DNA of 64,000 nt from Ammoniphilus sp. YIM 78166 (GCF_004522215.1 NZ_SDLR01000010.1:1-64000); one strand, 5' to 3'; counted from the first letter of the stretch, positions 1 to 8,801 are shown. Translations and numbers: made by a program. The notes: generated by a model from the letters alone, not told the origin.

Positions 1-38
1 CGATTAAAAAATTTCTTAAGGCGAGTCAGACTATACAT
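1..38 (-). CDS. possible 5' end of a gene running off the left edge
   Basis: An ATG at 38-36 on the minus strand opens a frame that stays open to the window edge (MYSLTRLKKFFN). A G-rich stretch lies five bases upstream and a LexA-like box at 53-66, which would fit a DNA-damage-inducible gene. Only 12 codons are visible, so the product cannot be named and the gene itself is tentative. Confidence 0.25.
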   Translation of the reverse strand, partial: MYSLTRLKKFFN

Positions 39-52
39 ACGAACCCCCAACC

Positions 53-66
53 GGAACGTTTGTTCT
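53..66 (-). promoter_or_regulatory. LexA-like (SOS) box
   Basis: GGAACGTTTGTTCT is one base off at each end from the Bacillus LexA consensus CGAAC-N4-GTTCG and keeps the full GAAC-N4-GTTC palindrome. On the minus strand it follows an extended -10-like sequence (TGATAAAAT) and precedes the possible gene start at 38. Inference from a single site. Confidence 0.45.
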
Positions 67-166
67 TATTTTATCACCTTCCTCCCTTTCCGTCCATCCA
101 CAATCTTCTTTAAAAAATCAAGCCAATACCCTATGCCCCCTCTAGTCACCAACAAACCAGAGAAAA

Positions 167-199
167 TAAAAAAACGAGCACCTAACAGACAGCTCGTCT
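167..199 (-). terminator. intrinsic terminator after tRNA-Gln
   Basis: On the minus strand ACGAGC pairs with GCTCGT across a 12-base loop and is followed by a run of T. It lies about 20 bases beyond the tRNA 3' end. Confidence 0.7.
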
Positions 200-218
200 T
201 GGGGCAATTGTATGGGGA

Positions 219-293
219 TGGCTGGCCCGCCTGGATTCGAACCAGGGCATGACGGAGTCAAAGTCCGTTGCCTTACCGCTTGGCTACGGGCCA
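219..293 (-). tRNA. tRNA-Gln (UUG anticodon)
   Basis: A 75-nt cloverleaf reads on the minus strand: acceptor arms TGGCCCG and CGGGCCA, anticodon stem ACGGA/TCCGT around a loop carrying TTG, a GGTTCGAATCC T-arm, and an encoded CCA end. Single gene with its own terminator downstream. Confidence 0.95.
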
Positions 294-398
294 CTAACCC
301 TAGTATGCTCCCAAAGATAAGAAACATACACAGATCATAAATTTGGCTTTCGGAAAACATACTATTTATTGCACACCATAAATGGAATGGAGATTGGA

Positions 399-1529
399 AT
401 GCCTTTCGTAATAGGAATTGTCTTTATTTTACTGTATGCGATCTTGGTTTATTATATTGGATGGACCGGCTGGGGATGGATGAAGAACAGGATGTCCACG
501 GAGCCATCCAAGAAATTTAAGTTTCTCTATATCCTTACCCTTGCGATCGTTGCTACATCCTTTATCTTGGGTAAGCTCACGGAAAATGTCATCCTCCATC
601 TCATCGGCGCCTATTGGATGGCCCTTTTTTATCTTTTGGTGATCCTGTTGCCGTTAGCTCATGTGAGTGTTTGGCTGTTGCGGTTAACTCGGCTTCCGCA
701 TCACCATATCGAAAAGGGAACGAGCTCCGTTCTTCTCCTTGTCCTTTTTTCTTTGGTCGCTTATGGCTCCTACAATACTTATAGCCCCACCCTTCAAACG
801 TACGACATCCATATTGACAAAGGAAACCGTCCTCAACAGCTGAAAGTGGTCTTGGTCTCCGACATGCATTTTGGCTTACTCTCAGGGATTGATCATGCGC
901 AACGAATGGTCAATGAAATTAATATGCTTCAACCCGATATTGTCATGATCCCAGGAGATATCATTGATGATGACATCCGACCATATTTAAGACAAGGGAT
1001 CGACAAAATCATGACCCAAATCCAAGCCCCCTATGGTGTGTATGCCTCCTTAGGGAATCACGATAAGCATAACGGACCGATGGCAGAAGTCATTCAAACT
1101 TTGGAGAAAAGCGGAATGCACGTCTTATATGATGAAACGCTAGCTGTAAACGAAAATATTCAACTCATCGGCAGAAAAGACCGAAGTGAGCGCAATCGTG
1201 CAACACTTGCCTCTCTGCTAGAAGGAGTAGACACGGAGAAAACGACCATTCTTCTGGATCACCAGCCCTATGAGTTGGATGTCGCTCAAAAGCTGGGCAT
1301 CGATCTTGTCCTCTCCGGCCATACCCATCACGGGCAAGTTTACCCGGGTAACTTCATCACGGAGCGCCTTTTTGAAAACGATTGGGGTTACTTACAAAAA
1401 GAACAGCTTCATTCCATCGTATCCTGTGGCTTTGGCTTCTGGGGGCCTCCGCTTCGTCTCGGTTCGCGCTCAGAGATCGTCCAAATCCATCTCACGATGG
1501 GTACACCAAAAACATCCAGTCTTCCCTAG
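399..1529 (+). CDS. membrane-anchored metallophosphoesterase (YkuE/YaeI type)
   Basis: A 376-residue protein. The first ~130 residues form about four hydrophobic segments, followed by a calcineurin-like phosphoesterase domain. Its metal motifs are visible: SDMHFG (from about residue 155), GDIIDD, GNHD and SGHTHHGQ. Relatives hydrolyse phosphodiester or phosphomonoester bonds, some at the membrane on lipid substrates; the substrate here is unknown. I chose the ATG at 399 (GGAG six bases upstream) over the upstream in-frame TTG at 369, which has no ribosome site. Single-gene unit, with its terminator overlapping the stop codon. Family assignment is firm, substrate is not. Confidence 0.85.
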   Translation: MPFVIGIVFILLYAILVYYIGWTGWGWMKNRMSTEPSKKFKFLYILTLAIVATSFILGKLTENVILHLIGAYWMALFYLLVILLPLAHVSVWLLRLTRLPHHHIEKGTSSVLLLVLFSLVAYGSYNTYSPTLQTYDIHIDKGNRPQQLKVVLVSDMHFGLLSGIDHAQRMVNEINMLQPDIVMIPGDIIDDDIRPYLRQGIDKIMTQIQAPYGVYASLGNHDKHNGPMAEVIQTLEKSGMHVLYDETLAVNENIQLIGRKDRSERNRATLASLLEGVDTEKTTILLDHQPYELDVAQKLGIDLVLSGHTHHGQVYPGNFITERLFENDWGYLQKEQLHSIVSCGFGFWGPPLRLGSRSEIVQIHLTMGTPKTSSLP

Positions 1530-1547
1530 AAGATTGGATGTTTTTTT
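1511..1547 (+). terminator. intrinsic terminator overlapping the stop codon
   Basis: AACATCCAGTCTT pairs with AGATTGGATGTT and is followed by seven T. The TAG stop of the phosphoesterase gene (1527-1529) lies inside the hairpin. Confidence 0.85.
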
Positions 1548-1557
1548 ATCTTTACGC

Positions 1558-3303
1558 TCATTTCCCAATAAATTTTTGGATGTGTCTACTCATCGTAGGT
1601 TGACTTACTTCTAAAACTTTGGCCACCTTCGTGACGGTTTTATATTCGGACAAAGCCATATTGATCAGTTGATATTGCGTCATTTCAATCGCTTTTTCCA
1701 GTGGAATGATTTCATTGACCTGAACCGAGGGAACACTTCGATTTTTAGTGCTTAATATTCGGCTTAAATCGTTCGCGGTGATTAATTGGCTTGCTGTAAT
1801 CACCATAGCTCTTTCCACCACATTTTGAAGCTGTCGCACATTTCCCGGCCAGTGATAGGCCTTCAGCATTTCAACTGCATCCTCCGAAACATGCTTCTTC
1901 GTGGCAAATTTTTCATTAAAGTACTCCAAAAAGTGAAGAACTAATGGCTCGATATCATCGACTCTCTCCCGCAAAGCTGGTACATATAAAGGTATGACAT
2001 GCAGTCGATAAAAAAGATCCTCTCGAAAAGTGCCTGCTGCCACCATTTCTTCTAGGTTTCGATTCGTAGCCGTTACCATTCGAACATCGATGGGAATCGG
2101 CTTTGTTCCCCCTATTTTCATGATTTCTCTTTCCTGTAATGCTCTCAATAACTTAACCTGGAGATTTAAGGATAACTCCCCAACCTCATCCAAAAATAGC
2201 GTACCTTGATGGGCTAATTCAAATAATCCTTTCTTCCCTTGATTGAGGGCTCCGGTAAATGCGCCTTTCTCATAACCAAACAATTCGCTTTCCAGCAGAT
2301 TTTCCGGGATGGAGCCACAATTAATTTTGACAAAAGGTTTGGTCTTCCGGGGGCTAAGATGATGAATCGCATCTGCGATTAGTTCCTTCCCGACACCCGA
2401 TTCCCCGTAAATGGTCACGGTAGACTCCACCCGAGCCACCTTTGCAACCTCGGCCATCATCTCATCCATTGATTGTGACTGATAAATAATTGGTTTTTCG
2501 TTATGCTGAATCTTTCGAAGGATATTCACTTCTTTCCGATACTTTTCGGTTAACTCCTTCACTTCTTCAAGCTCTTCCTGTAAGTTGGTCACTTCCGTAA
2601 TGTCTCGGGAAGCAATCACAATACGTTCTAATTGTTTTTTCCGGTTGAAAATCGGATTGCCCACCGCTAGTATTTTCCTACCAAAACGATTTTGCTGGAC
2701 AACAGAGATTTTCTTCTTCTCCTCCAAAACGCGTCGTGTTACAGATGGCTTAAACCACCCTTTTTCCTCCAACGCCAAAATATTCTCCCCGACTACGGTA
2801 GCAGGATCCACTCCCCAAAAATTCAAATTGCTGCGGTTAGAAACCCTGAGAATCGTTCCGGCTGCATCAACGACTAATATTTCATCATAAACAGAATCCA
2901 CGATAGCTTCTAGATCAGTCGTTAAATCCCGCACTTCTTGTGAGAAGGTCTGCTTAATATAGAGAATTTCCGAAGACTCATTATCAAGCCATCCCATCAA
3001 ATCGCCTTGTTCATTTTCGACTAACAAATATAAAAATTGAAGATCTGAATTGGAGAGGATTTTGTCTTGAGTTACGATCTTATAGTCAGAACTGTAACTT
3101 AATGGTTCAGAGACAGACTCTAACTGCAGGAGCAGCTGATGGCTATCACAGATCCCCACGATGAGTTTACCTTTTTTGACAATTACGAGTTTAGCCTTCG
3201 TTTGTTGAACTAAGCGTAAGGTTTCCTGCACGATAATGGAATCGTCAACGATAATAAATTCTTTGTTTATATCCTTAATGCTGCTCAAGCTTAATTCCCC
3301 CAA
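1558..3303 (-). CDS. sigma-54-dependent PAS/AAA+ transcriptional activator
   Basis: About 581 residues. An N-terminal CBS-like part (1-120) is followed by a PAS domain (about 130-235) and a coiled coil (235-265). The AAA+ domain has Walker A GESGVGKE (near 300), the sigma-54 contact loop GAFTGA (near 350) and Walker B LFLDEVGEL; a Fis-type helix-turn-helix closes the protein (VAKVLEVSQPTMSRHI). It lies next to the aminotransferase/aldehyde dehydrogenase pair, which has a -24/-12 promoter. This matches the gab arrangement in Bacillus thuringiensis, where a sigma-54 activator drives GABA degradation. The start is a TTG at 3303 or another TTG at 3288; both lie near G-rich sequence. The ligand sensed by the PAS domain is unknown. 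Confidence 0.88.
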   Translation of the reverse strand: MGELSLSSIKDINKEFIIVDDSIIVQETLRLVQQTKAKLVIVKKGKLIVGICDSHQLLLQLESVSEPLSYSSDYKIVTQDKILSNSDLQFLYLLVENEQGDLMGWLDNESSEILYIKQTFSQEVRDLTTDLEAIVDSVYDEILVVDAAGTILRVSNRSNLNFWGVDPATVVGENILALEEKGWFKPSVTRRVLEEKKKISVVQQNRFGRKILAVGNPIFNRKKQLERIVIASRDITEVTNLQEELEEVKELTEKYRKEVNILRKIQHNEKPIIYQSQSMDEMMAEVAKVARVESTVTIYGESGVGKELIADAIHHLSPRKTKPFVKINCGSIPENLLESELFGYEKGAFTGALNQGKKGLFELAHQGTLFLDEVGELSLNLQVKLLRALQEREIMKIGGTKPIPIDVRMVTATNRNLEEMVAAGTFREDLFYRLHVIPLYVPALRERVDDIEPLVLHFLEYFNEKFATKKHVSEDAVEMLKAYHWPGNVRQLQNVVERAMVITASQLITANDLSRILSTKNRSVPSVQVNEIIPLEKAIEMTQYQLINMALSEYKTVTKVAKVLEVSQPTMSRHIQKFIGK

Positions 3304-3361
3304 TCCCCGTTCATAAATGCAGGATAGCGTGTAGATAACAATATTTTATCATATCCAAGAT

Positions 3362-3389
3362 AAAAAAAAGGAGAGGTCGCCCTCTCCCA
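3362..3389 (-). terminator. intrinsic terminator of the gab-like operon
   Basis: GGGAGAGG...CCTCTCC on the minus strand with a short loop, followed by a run of T. It separates the aminotransferase gene from the activator gene. Confidence 0.8.
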
Positions 3390-3406
3390 AAGATTGGAGT
3401 TTTGAG

Positions 3407-4756
3407 TTACTTAGATAGGTCCGATAATACCTCTTCAATGACATCCAACGCTTCCTTTAACTGATCATCGGTGATGACCAACGGAGATAAGAATCGCAAT
3501 ACATTGCCGTAAAGCCCCGCGCTTAGTACAATGACACCTCGACGATAGCATTCTTGTACAATCTGTGCGGTTAACTCTTTATTCGGCTCTTTTGTCGCTT
3601 GATCCTTCACTAACTCCACGGCACACATCGCGCCCAACCCTCTGACCTCTCCAATGAAGGAGTATCGATTTTTCAATTCCGTGAAGCGGGACATAATCGT
3701 GTCGCCAATGATCTGGGCTTTGTCGGCCAGTCGCTCTTCTTCCATCATTTCAATGACTTTAAGAGCGGCTACACAACCCAACGGACTTCCCCCGTAAGTT
3801 CCGCCTATTTCACCTGGAGCTGCAGAATCCATAATTTCTGCTCTTCCAGTGATCGCACTGATAGGCAGACCGGCTGCGATCGATTTAGACATCGTCATAA
3901 TATCCGGTACAATATCAAAATGCTCCATCGCAAACATCTTCCCTGTACGCCCGAATCCCGTCTGGATTTCGTCCGCGATAAATAAGATTCCATATTTTTC
4001 GCACACTTTTTTCACGCCTTGAACAAACACTTTCGAAGGAACCACAAATCCGCCTTCTCCTTGTACAGGCTCCATAATGATCGCCGCTACCTCTTCTGCG
4101 GGTACCTCGGATATGAAAAATTCCTCTAATTGCTGAAGTACCATTTGATCAAGCTCTTCTGGACTAACGTTCAATGGTGCACGGTAGTAATAAGGATAAC
4201 GCATTTTATACGTATCCGGTGCAAACGGTCCGAAGCCAAACTTATACGGTCTTACCTTACTGGTTAAGGACATGGCGAGTAAAGTACGTCCATGGAACCC
4301 GCGGTCAAAGGAGATAATCGCCTTTCTTCCGGTAAATTTACGTGCTAGCTTTACCGCATTTTCCACGGCTTCCGCTCCACTGTTCAAGAAGAACGTTTTC
4401 TTCTCATGCGACCCTGGCGTAATTTGGTTGAGCTTCTCAGCTAAATTAATATAAGGCTCATACATCATCACATTAAAACCGGGATGAATATAATTTTGTA
4501 CCTGTTCAATAAGGGCTTCTACCACCTTTGGCGGACAATGGCCAGCATTGATCGTTCCAATCGCTCCTGCAAGATCGATAAAGGTGTTGCCGTCAACATC
4601 CGTCAGAAGCGCGCCTTCCCCTTTGGCAGCGAAAGTGGGAACAGTATTCGATACGCCTTGAGGAACATTCGCCTTTCTCTTTTCTAGCAATTCAGAAGCT
4701 TTAGGTCCAGGAATGGAGGTCTTTAAGTTAATATATTTTTGAGATGTTTTTTCCAT
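3407..4756 (-). CDS. gabT: class III aminotransferase, 4-aminobutyrate type
   Basis: A 449-residue PLP enzyme of fold type I, class III. Typical blocks are visible: GTINAGHCPP, NSGAEAVENAVKLAR, FHGRTLLAMS, EPVQGEGGF, ADEIQTGFGRTG and the PLP-lysine segment TMSKSIAAGLP. The family moves an omega-amino group to 2-oxoglutarate, so GABA to succinate semialdehyde is the likely reaction. A diaminobutyrate substrate (DoeD role) cannot be excluded, which matters because the ectoine island at 40-59 kb lacks such an enzyme. Start ATG at 4756 is preferred (GGGG ten bases upstream) to 4777, which has no ribosome site. It follows the aldehyde dehydrogenase gene by about 30 bases in the same operon. Confidence 0.85.
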   Translation of the reverse strand: MEKTSQKYINLKTSIPGPKASELLEKRKANVPQGVSNTVPTFAAKGEGALLTDVDGNTFIDLAGAIGTINAGHCPPKVVEALIEQVQNYIHPGFNVMMYEPYINLAEKLNQITPGSHEKKTFFLNSGAEAVENAVKLARKFTGRKAIISFDRGFHGRTLLAMSLTSKVRPYKFGFGPFAPDTYKMRYPYYYRAPLNVSPEELDQMVLQQLEEFFISEVPAEEVAAIIMEPVQGEGGFVVPSKVFVQGVKKVCEKYGILFIADEIQTGFGRTGKMFAMEHFDIVPDIMTMSKSIAAGLPISAITGRAEIMDSAAPGEIGGTYGGSPLGCVAALKVIEMMEEERLADKAQIIGDTIMSRFTELKNRYSFIGEVRGLGAMCAVELVKDQATKEPNKELTAQIVQECYRRGVIVLSAGLYGNVLRFLSPLVITDDQLKEALDVIEEVLSDLSK

Positions 4757-4786
4757 TTTATGATTTCCCCTTTTCATTTAATTTGG

Positions 4787-6205
4787 TTATTTTTTAATAC
4801 ATACTAATTTCATTTCGGTCATTTCTTCTACCGCATATTTGAGGCCTTCGCGTCCGATTCCGCTTTCTTTAACCCCTCCATAAGGCATGTGATCGACACG
4901 GAAGGTTGGAATGTCATTGATCATCACTCCGCCCACTTCTAAAGCTTCTGCAGCCTGTATGGCCGTTGTAATGTTCGGGGTGTATATGCCCGCTTGTAGT
5001 CCGAATCGGGAATCATTCACGTATTCGATCGCTTCTTGCACACTGGAAACTTTATTGATCAACACAATTGGGGCAAACACTTCCTGACATGACACTTTGG
5101 CTTTCGGATCTACATTCAAAAGCACCGTCGGCTGAAGAATATTCCCTTCTGCTGCCCCACCAGTGGCAATCGTTGCGCCAGCTTGTTTCGCTTCTTCGAT
5201 CCACTGTAAAGAACGTTCCACATCCTTAGGACTGATCAAAGCCGAAACATCCGTTTCAGGATCAAGCGGGTTCCCCAGTCGTAAGGTCTTCGTTTGCGCG
5301 ACAAACTTCTCAACAAAGGATTCATATAACGCTTCGTGTACATAGACCCTTTGCAAGGAAATACACACCTGACCGGCAAAGGCGAAGGCACCAGTGACTG
5401 CCCTGGCGATAATTGAATTGAGATCTGTTCCCTGATCGACAATAAGGGCTGCATTGGAGCCAAGTTCCAGGGTTACTTTTTTCAATCCGGCTTTATTCCG
5501 AATCCCGATTCCCACCGCTGGACTGCCTGTGAAGGTAATGACTTTCACCCGCTGGTCTTGAATCAATTTCTCGCCTACTGTACTGCCGCTTCCGGTAACC
5601 ACATTAATAACGCCATTAGGTAGACCGGCTTTTTGCAATAGCTCTGCTAAATACAACGAAGTCAAAGGCGTTTGCGTTGCCGGTTTTAATACGATGGTAT
5701 TTCCTGCAGCAATCGCTGGACCCACTTTATGCGCCACGAGATTCATAGGAAAGTTGAACGGGGTTATGGCTGCTACGACTCCCAAGGGCTGACGAATCGT
5801 AAAAGCGATCCGATCTTCTCCGCCAGGTGCGGCATCCATCGGAATGGTTTCCCCATGAATCCGTCTCGCTTCTTCCGCAGCAAACTTATAAGTCATGATC
5901 GTACGAGCCACTTCACCCTTAGCCGTTGTCCACGGTTTCGCCGCCTCAAGGGCAATTAAGCGGGCGCATTCATCTGCGTTTTCTTCCATCAGCTTCACGA
6001 GGTTCTCCAATATCGTTGCTCGTTGATGAGCTGGCATTTTAGCCATTATCGGCCGTGCTTGTTCTGCCGCCTGGATGGCCATTTCCACTTCCGATTCATC
6101 GGCAAAAGCAATTTCTGCAATTTGCTCCCCGCTATATGGACTATATAATGGTTGATATTGTTTGGCTTCTACCCATTCCCCATTAATGAACAAATGTTTT
6201 TTCAA
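4787..6205 (-). CDS. gabD: aldehyde dehydrogenase, succinate-semialdehyde type
   Basis: About 472 residues of the NAD(P)-dependent ALDH superfamily: PFNFPMNLVAHKVGPA, the Rossmann loop FTGSPAVG, catalytic Glu in LELGSNAA and catalytic Cys in AGQVCISLQRVY. Together with the downstream aminotransferase it would oxidise the semialdehyde to the acid. The upstream ATG at 6226 has no ribosome site; GAGAGG inside the first codons sits nine bases before a TTG (6205-6203), so I take that TTG. The short distance from the -24/-12 promoter also fits. Homologous to the second ALDH at 48-49.5 kb, including the PFN/PFND region. Exact substrate is inferred from the neighbours. Confidence 0.82.
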   Translation of the reverse strand: MKKHLFINGEWVEAKQYQPLYSPYSGEQIAEIAFADESEVEMAIQAAEQARPIMAKMPAHQRATILENLVKLMEENADECARLIALEAAKPWTTAKGEVARTIMTYKFAAEEARRIHGETIPMDAAPGGEDRIAFTIRQPLGVVAAITPFNFPMNLVAHKVGPAIAAGNTIVLKPATQTPLTSLYLAELLQKAGLPNGVINVVTGSGSTVGEKLIQDQRVKVITFTGSPAVGIGIRNKAGLKKVTLELGSNAALIVDQGTDLNSIIARAVTGAFAFAGQVCISLQRVYVHEALYESFVEKFVAQTKTLRLGNPLDPETDVSALISPKDVERSLQWIEEAKQAGATIATGGAAEGNILQPTVLLNVDPKAKVSCQEVFAPIVLINKVSSVQEAIEYVNDSRFGLQAGIYTPNITTAIQAAEALEVGGVMINDIPTFRVDHMPYGGVKESGIGREGLKYAVEEMTEMKLVCIKK

Positions 6206-6250
6206 TGTCTTCAACCTCTCTATCATTTTGTTTTTTTATCTTTTACTAAT

Positions 6251-6266
6251 GCAAATATGATGCCAA
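6251..6266 (-). promoter_or_regulatory. sigma-54 (-24/-12) promoter of the gab-like operon
   Basis: Minus strand reads TTGGCATCATATTTGC: TGGCA, correct spacing, TTGC. This agrees with the RpoN consensus TGGCAC-N5-TTGC except for one T. It lies 25-45 bases before the aldehyde dehydrogenase start; an AAA+ sigma-54 activator is encoded in the same locus and rpoN at 21.8-23.2 kb. Confidence 0.85.
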
Positions 6267-6308
6267 TCTTTCCAACCTAGCCTGATGCCCCATCAGCGGA
6301 GTATCGAG

Positions 6309-7781
6309 CTAAAAGTTATTCACTTTTGAATGGATACCATTCATTTTTGAATGATCCAATCGGTAGATCACCGTCTCTCTTCCTAGTAGCAACAAGCTAT
6401 GAATTAAATCTGGTCCCTGCGTTTCTCCAAATACAACGGCGCGAATCGCAACGTAGAGAGATCTCCCTTTTAAACCAGTTTCCTTATGAATGTTTTTCAT
6501 TAAATCGGTAATCCTTATTGCATTCCACTCATGATCTTCTTTCACTTTCTCCAAGAAAGAATTTGCAATCATCTGCACCTGATCTTCTTCTAGCAATCTC
6601 ATGGCATCCTCACTATATACCGTTTCTGCCCTTAGCAAAGGCTCAGCCATCGAGACGAGTTCTCCTACATGGGATATGCGTTCCCCACAGAGGGAAATCA
6701 ACTCTGCAATCCAACGCACATCCACCCTATCATCTATTAATCCTTGTTGCTGAAACATCGTGACGGCTAGATCTATTAATCTTTCTGGATCCGCTTGTCT
6801 CATATAATAGTTGTTCATCCAATCGAGTTTAGCTTGATCAAAGATTGCGCCAGATTTGTGAAGTCGATCGAGTGAGAAGGAAGCAGCCATCTCCTCAAGC
6901 GTGAACAATTCCTGTTCTCCTTCCGGAGACCAACCCAGCAAAACAAGGAAATTATTCATCGCTTCAGGCAAGTAACCCAAAGAACGATATTGGTCCATAA
7001 ATTGAAGGATGGATTCATCCCTTTTGGACAGTTTTTTCCCGCTAGGTTTAAGGATCAAAGCCAGATGAGCAAATTGCGGTATCTCCCAACCGAACGCATC
7101 ATAAATCAATATCTGCCTTGGGGTGTTGGAAAGATGTTCTTCGCCTCGTATGACATGTGTAATTTTCATTAAGTGATCATCGACCACGACGGCAAAATGA
7201 TAAGTAGGGATTCCGTCAGACTTTACCATAATAAAATCGCCTATGTCATCCGATCCAAACTTCATATCTCCCCGTACATCATCGCTAAATTGAATAAGTC
7301 GACCTTCCGGTACGCGGAATCGAACGGTTTTTTTGCGCCCCTCTTGTCCTAACGTTCTTCTTTGTTCCGCATTCAAATCTCTGCATTTGCCGCTGTATTT
7401 GTATATTCGATTTTGCCTCATCGATTCTTGACGCTCGGTTTCAAGCTCTTCCTCGGTGCAGTAACAGGGATAAGCCTTCCCTTCGCTAATCAGGCGATCG
7501 ACATACGGCTGATAAATATTCAATCGGTCCATACAGTGATAAGGTCCATAGTCGCCGCCGATATCCGGGCCTTCATCCCAATGGAGCCCTAACCACCTAA
7601 GATTTTCCAAAAAGCCCAAATCTGCTTTTTCCACATTTCGTGTTTGATCCGTATCTTCAATTCTTACAATAAATGTGCCTCCCCGTTTCTTTGCCAAGAG
7701 ATAGTTAAATAGGGCTGTACGGGCACCTCCCAGATGTAAATGTCCTGTCGGGCTAGGTGCAAAACGAACGCGGATAGACAT
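6309..7781 (-). CDS. gltX: glutamate-tRNA ligase
   Basis: A 490-residue class Ic synthetase attaching Glu to tRNA-Glu (and possibly tRNA-Gln). It carries the HIGH-like signature in APSPTGHLHLGGARTAL, a Cys cluster CYC...C near 105-130 typical of the zinc-binding insertion, and the KMSKS-like KLSKRD near 250. Length is normal. The last ~12 codons (LDHSKMNGIHSKVNNF region) lie within an inverted repeat whose partner is upstream of the gene. It stands alone between unrelated operons rather than beside cysE/cysS as in Bacillus subtilis, so it may be a second or relocated copy. Confidence 0.93.
   Translation of the reverse strand: MSIRVRFAPSPTGHLHLGGARTALFNYLLAKKRGGTFIVRIEDTDQTRNVEKADLGFLENLRWLGLHWDEGPDIGGDYGPYHCMDRLNIYQPYVDRLISEGKAYPCYCTEEELETERQESMRQNRIYKYSGKCRDLNAEQRRTLGQEGRKKTVRFRVPEGRLIQFSDDVRGDMKFGSDDIGDFIMVKSDGIPTYHFAVVVDDHLMKITHVIRGEEHLSNTPRQILIYDAFGWEIPQFAHLALILKPSGKKLSKRDESILQFMDQYRSLGYLPEAMNNFLVLLGWSPEGEQELFTLEEMAASFSLDRLHKSGAIFDQAKLDWMNNYYMRQADPERLIDLAVTMFQQQGLIDDRVDVRWIAELISLCGERISHVGELVSMAEPLLRAETVYSEDAMRLLEEDQVQMIANSFLEKVKEDHEWNAIRITDLMKNIHKETGLKGRSLYVAIRAVVFGETQGPDLIHSLLLLGRETVIYRLDHSKMNGIHSKVNNF
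6318..6354. repeat. left arm of inverted repeat flanking gltX
   Basis: Contains CATTCATTTTTGAATGAT plus a second related half (ATTCACTTTTGAATGG). Its reverse complement matches 7888-7925 with few differences. It encodes the C-terminal tail of GltX. Confidence 0.75.
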
Positions 7782-7887
7782 AACGGACGCCCCCTCTTCA
7801 GATCTTTGTCAAACATATTATGCAAGTCTCTTGCCAACCCTTTTGTTGAAAGCGGCGAGCCATTAGAGATGAGGCACTAGTGAAGGT

Positions 7888-7925
7888 CATTCAAAAATGA
7901 ATGGAATTCATTCAGATTTGAATGA
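7888..7925. repeat. right arm of inverted repeat flanking gltX
   Basis: TCATTCAAAAATGAATGG followed by a second ATTCATTCAGATTTGAATG half, mirror of 6318-6354. Lies about 110 bases upstream of the gltX start. Confidence 0.75.
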
Positions 7926-7932
7926 TGAAAAG

Positions 7933-7960
7933 CAAAAAACCACCCGAAGTAGGGTGGTTC
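7933..7960 (-). terminator. intrinsic terminator of the dehalogenase-like gene
   Basis: ACCACCC pairs with GGGTGGT over a six-base loop and is followed by six T on the minus strand. Confidence 0.85.
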
Positions 7961-7988
7961 TTGAAGAAAAGAGCTTAGTTTAGCAAAT

Positions 7989-8651
7989 TTATAGAAATTT
8001 TTCCGTTAATTCATCAAGATTACTTATTACGATATCCGGTTGTACTCCTAATTCATCAAATTGTTTGTTAAAGCGATTTATCCAACAAACTTGAAATCCG
8101 AATGTTTTAGCACCCGCCGCATCCCAAGGATTTGAAGTCATAAATAACGTTTCTTCTTTAAGAACTCCTAGCTCTACTACCCCTAATTGATATACACCCA
8201 TAGAAGGCTTATAAATTTTAAGTTCATCTACGCTGATGACATGATTAAACACCTGAGAAAGACCCGCATTTTCAACAAGAGTATTTAACATATGAGGTGA
8301 GCCATTCGATAGTATCGCAAGGATCAGATTTCGAAGCCTTTCCAACGCCTTTGGTACTTCGGGATAAGGTTGCAGTCGTAGATACTCGTTCAATAGTGTC
8401 TGCTGAGTCTCTTCTGTTAAATCTAATTTTAAGTCTTTCAGTGCAAATAATAAGGCATCTTGAGTCAAGCTCCAAAAGTCAACATACCGTCCCATTAAAG
8501 AGCGAAGCCAACTGTACTCTAATTGTTTTTGTCTCCATATTTCACTGATTTGTTTGCCCTGTCCAGGAAAAAATTGTTCACATTTATCTACTACTGTATG
8601 TACGTCAAATAAGGTCCCATAAGCATCGAAAATAATAGCTTTTATACGCAA
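7989..8651 (-). CDS. HAD-superfamily hydrolase, type II haloacid dehalogenase-like
   Basis: 220 residues. Nucleophile motif I is FDAYGTLFD (residues 8-16), motif II LSNGS, the conserved Lys lies in LKIYKPSMGVYQLG, and motif III-like residues are in MTSNPWDAAGAKTFGF, a pattern typical of L-2-haloacid dehalogenases. These open the C-halogen bond by Asp attack, but many family members act on other small substrates. The start is TTG (8651) with AAGGTGG about ten bases upstream. Single gene with terminators on both sides. Confidence 0.85.
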   Translation of the reverse strand: MRIKAIIFDAYGTLFDVHTVVDKCEQFFPGQGKQISEIWRQKQLEYSWLRSLMGRYVDFWSLTQDALLFALKDLKLDLTEETQQTLLNEYLRLQPYPEVPKALERLRNLILAILSNGSPHMLNTLVENAGLSQVFNHVISVDELKIYKPSMGVYQLGVVELGVLKEETLFMTSNPWDAAGAKTFGFQVCWINRFNKQFDELGVQPDIVISNLDELTEKFL

Positions 8652-8705
8652 AACTGATTTCCCACCTTTATCCTTATTTTCTTATTATTGTACTCTTATG
8701 GTGGA

Positions 8706-8743
8706 AAATAAAAAAGAACTCAACTCTTTTTGTTAAGTTCTTT
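8706..8743 (-). terminator. terminator-like hairpin
   Basis: AAAGAACT...AGTTCTTT stem on the minus strand followed by TTTTTATTTT. Second of two tandem hairpins between ssrA and the dehalogenase-like gene. Confidence 0.6.
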
Positions 8744-8761
8744 ACCAGTTAACCGTTAGAA

Positions 8762-8801
8762 TAATAAAAAGCACCCAAATATTTAAGTATAATTGGGTGC
8801 T
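8762..8801 (-). terminator. terminator-like hairpin downstream of ssrA
   Basis: GCACCCA pairs with TGGGTGC across an AT-rich loop and is followed by TTTTTATTATT on the minus strand. Confidence 0.65.

Noticed and set aside
142..360. 72-residue minus-strand frame
   Set aside because: Runs through tRNA-Gln and its terminator.
7782..7932. T-box or other tRNA-sensing leader before gltX
   Set aside because: No T-box sequence, specifier loop or antiterminator could be seen; the palindromic bases are explained by the flanking inverted repeat.
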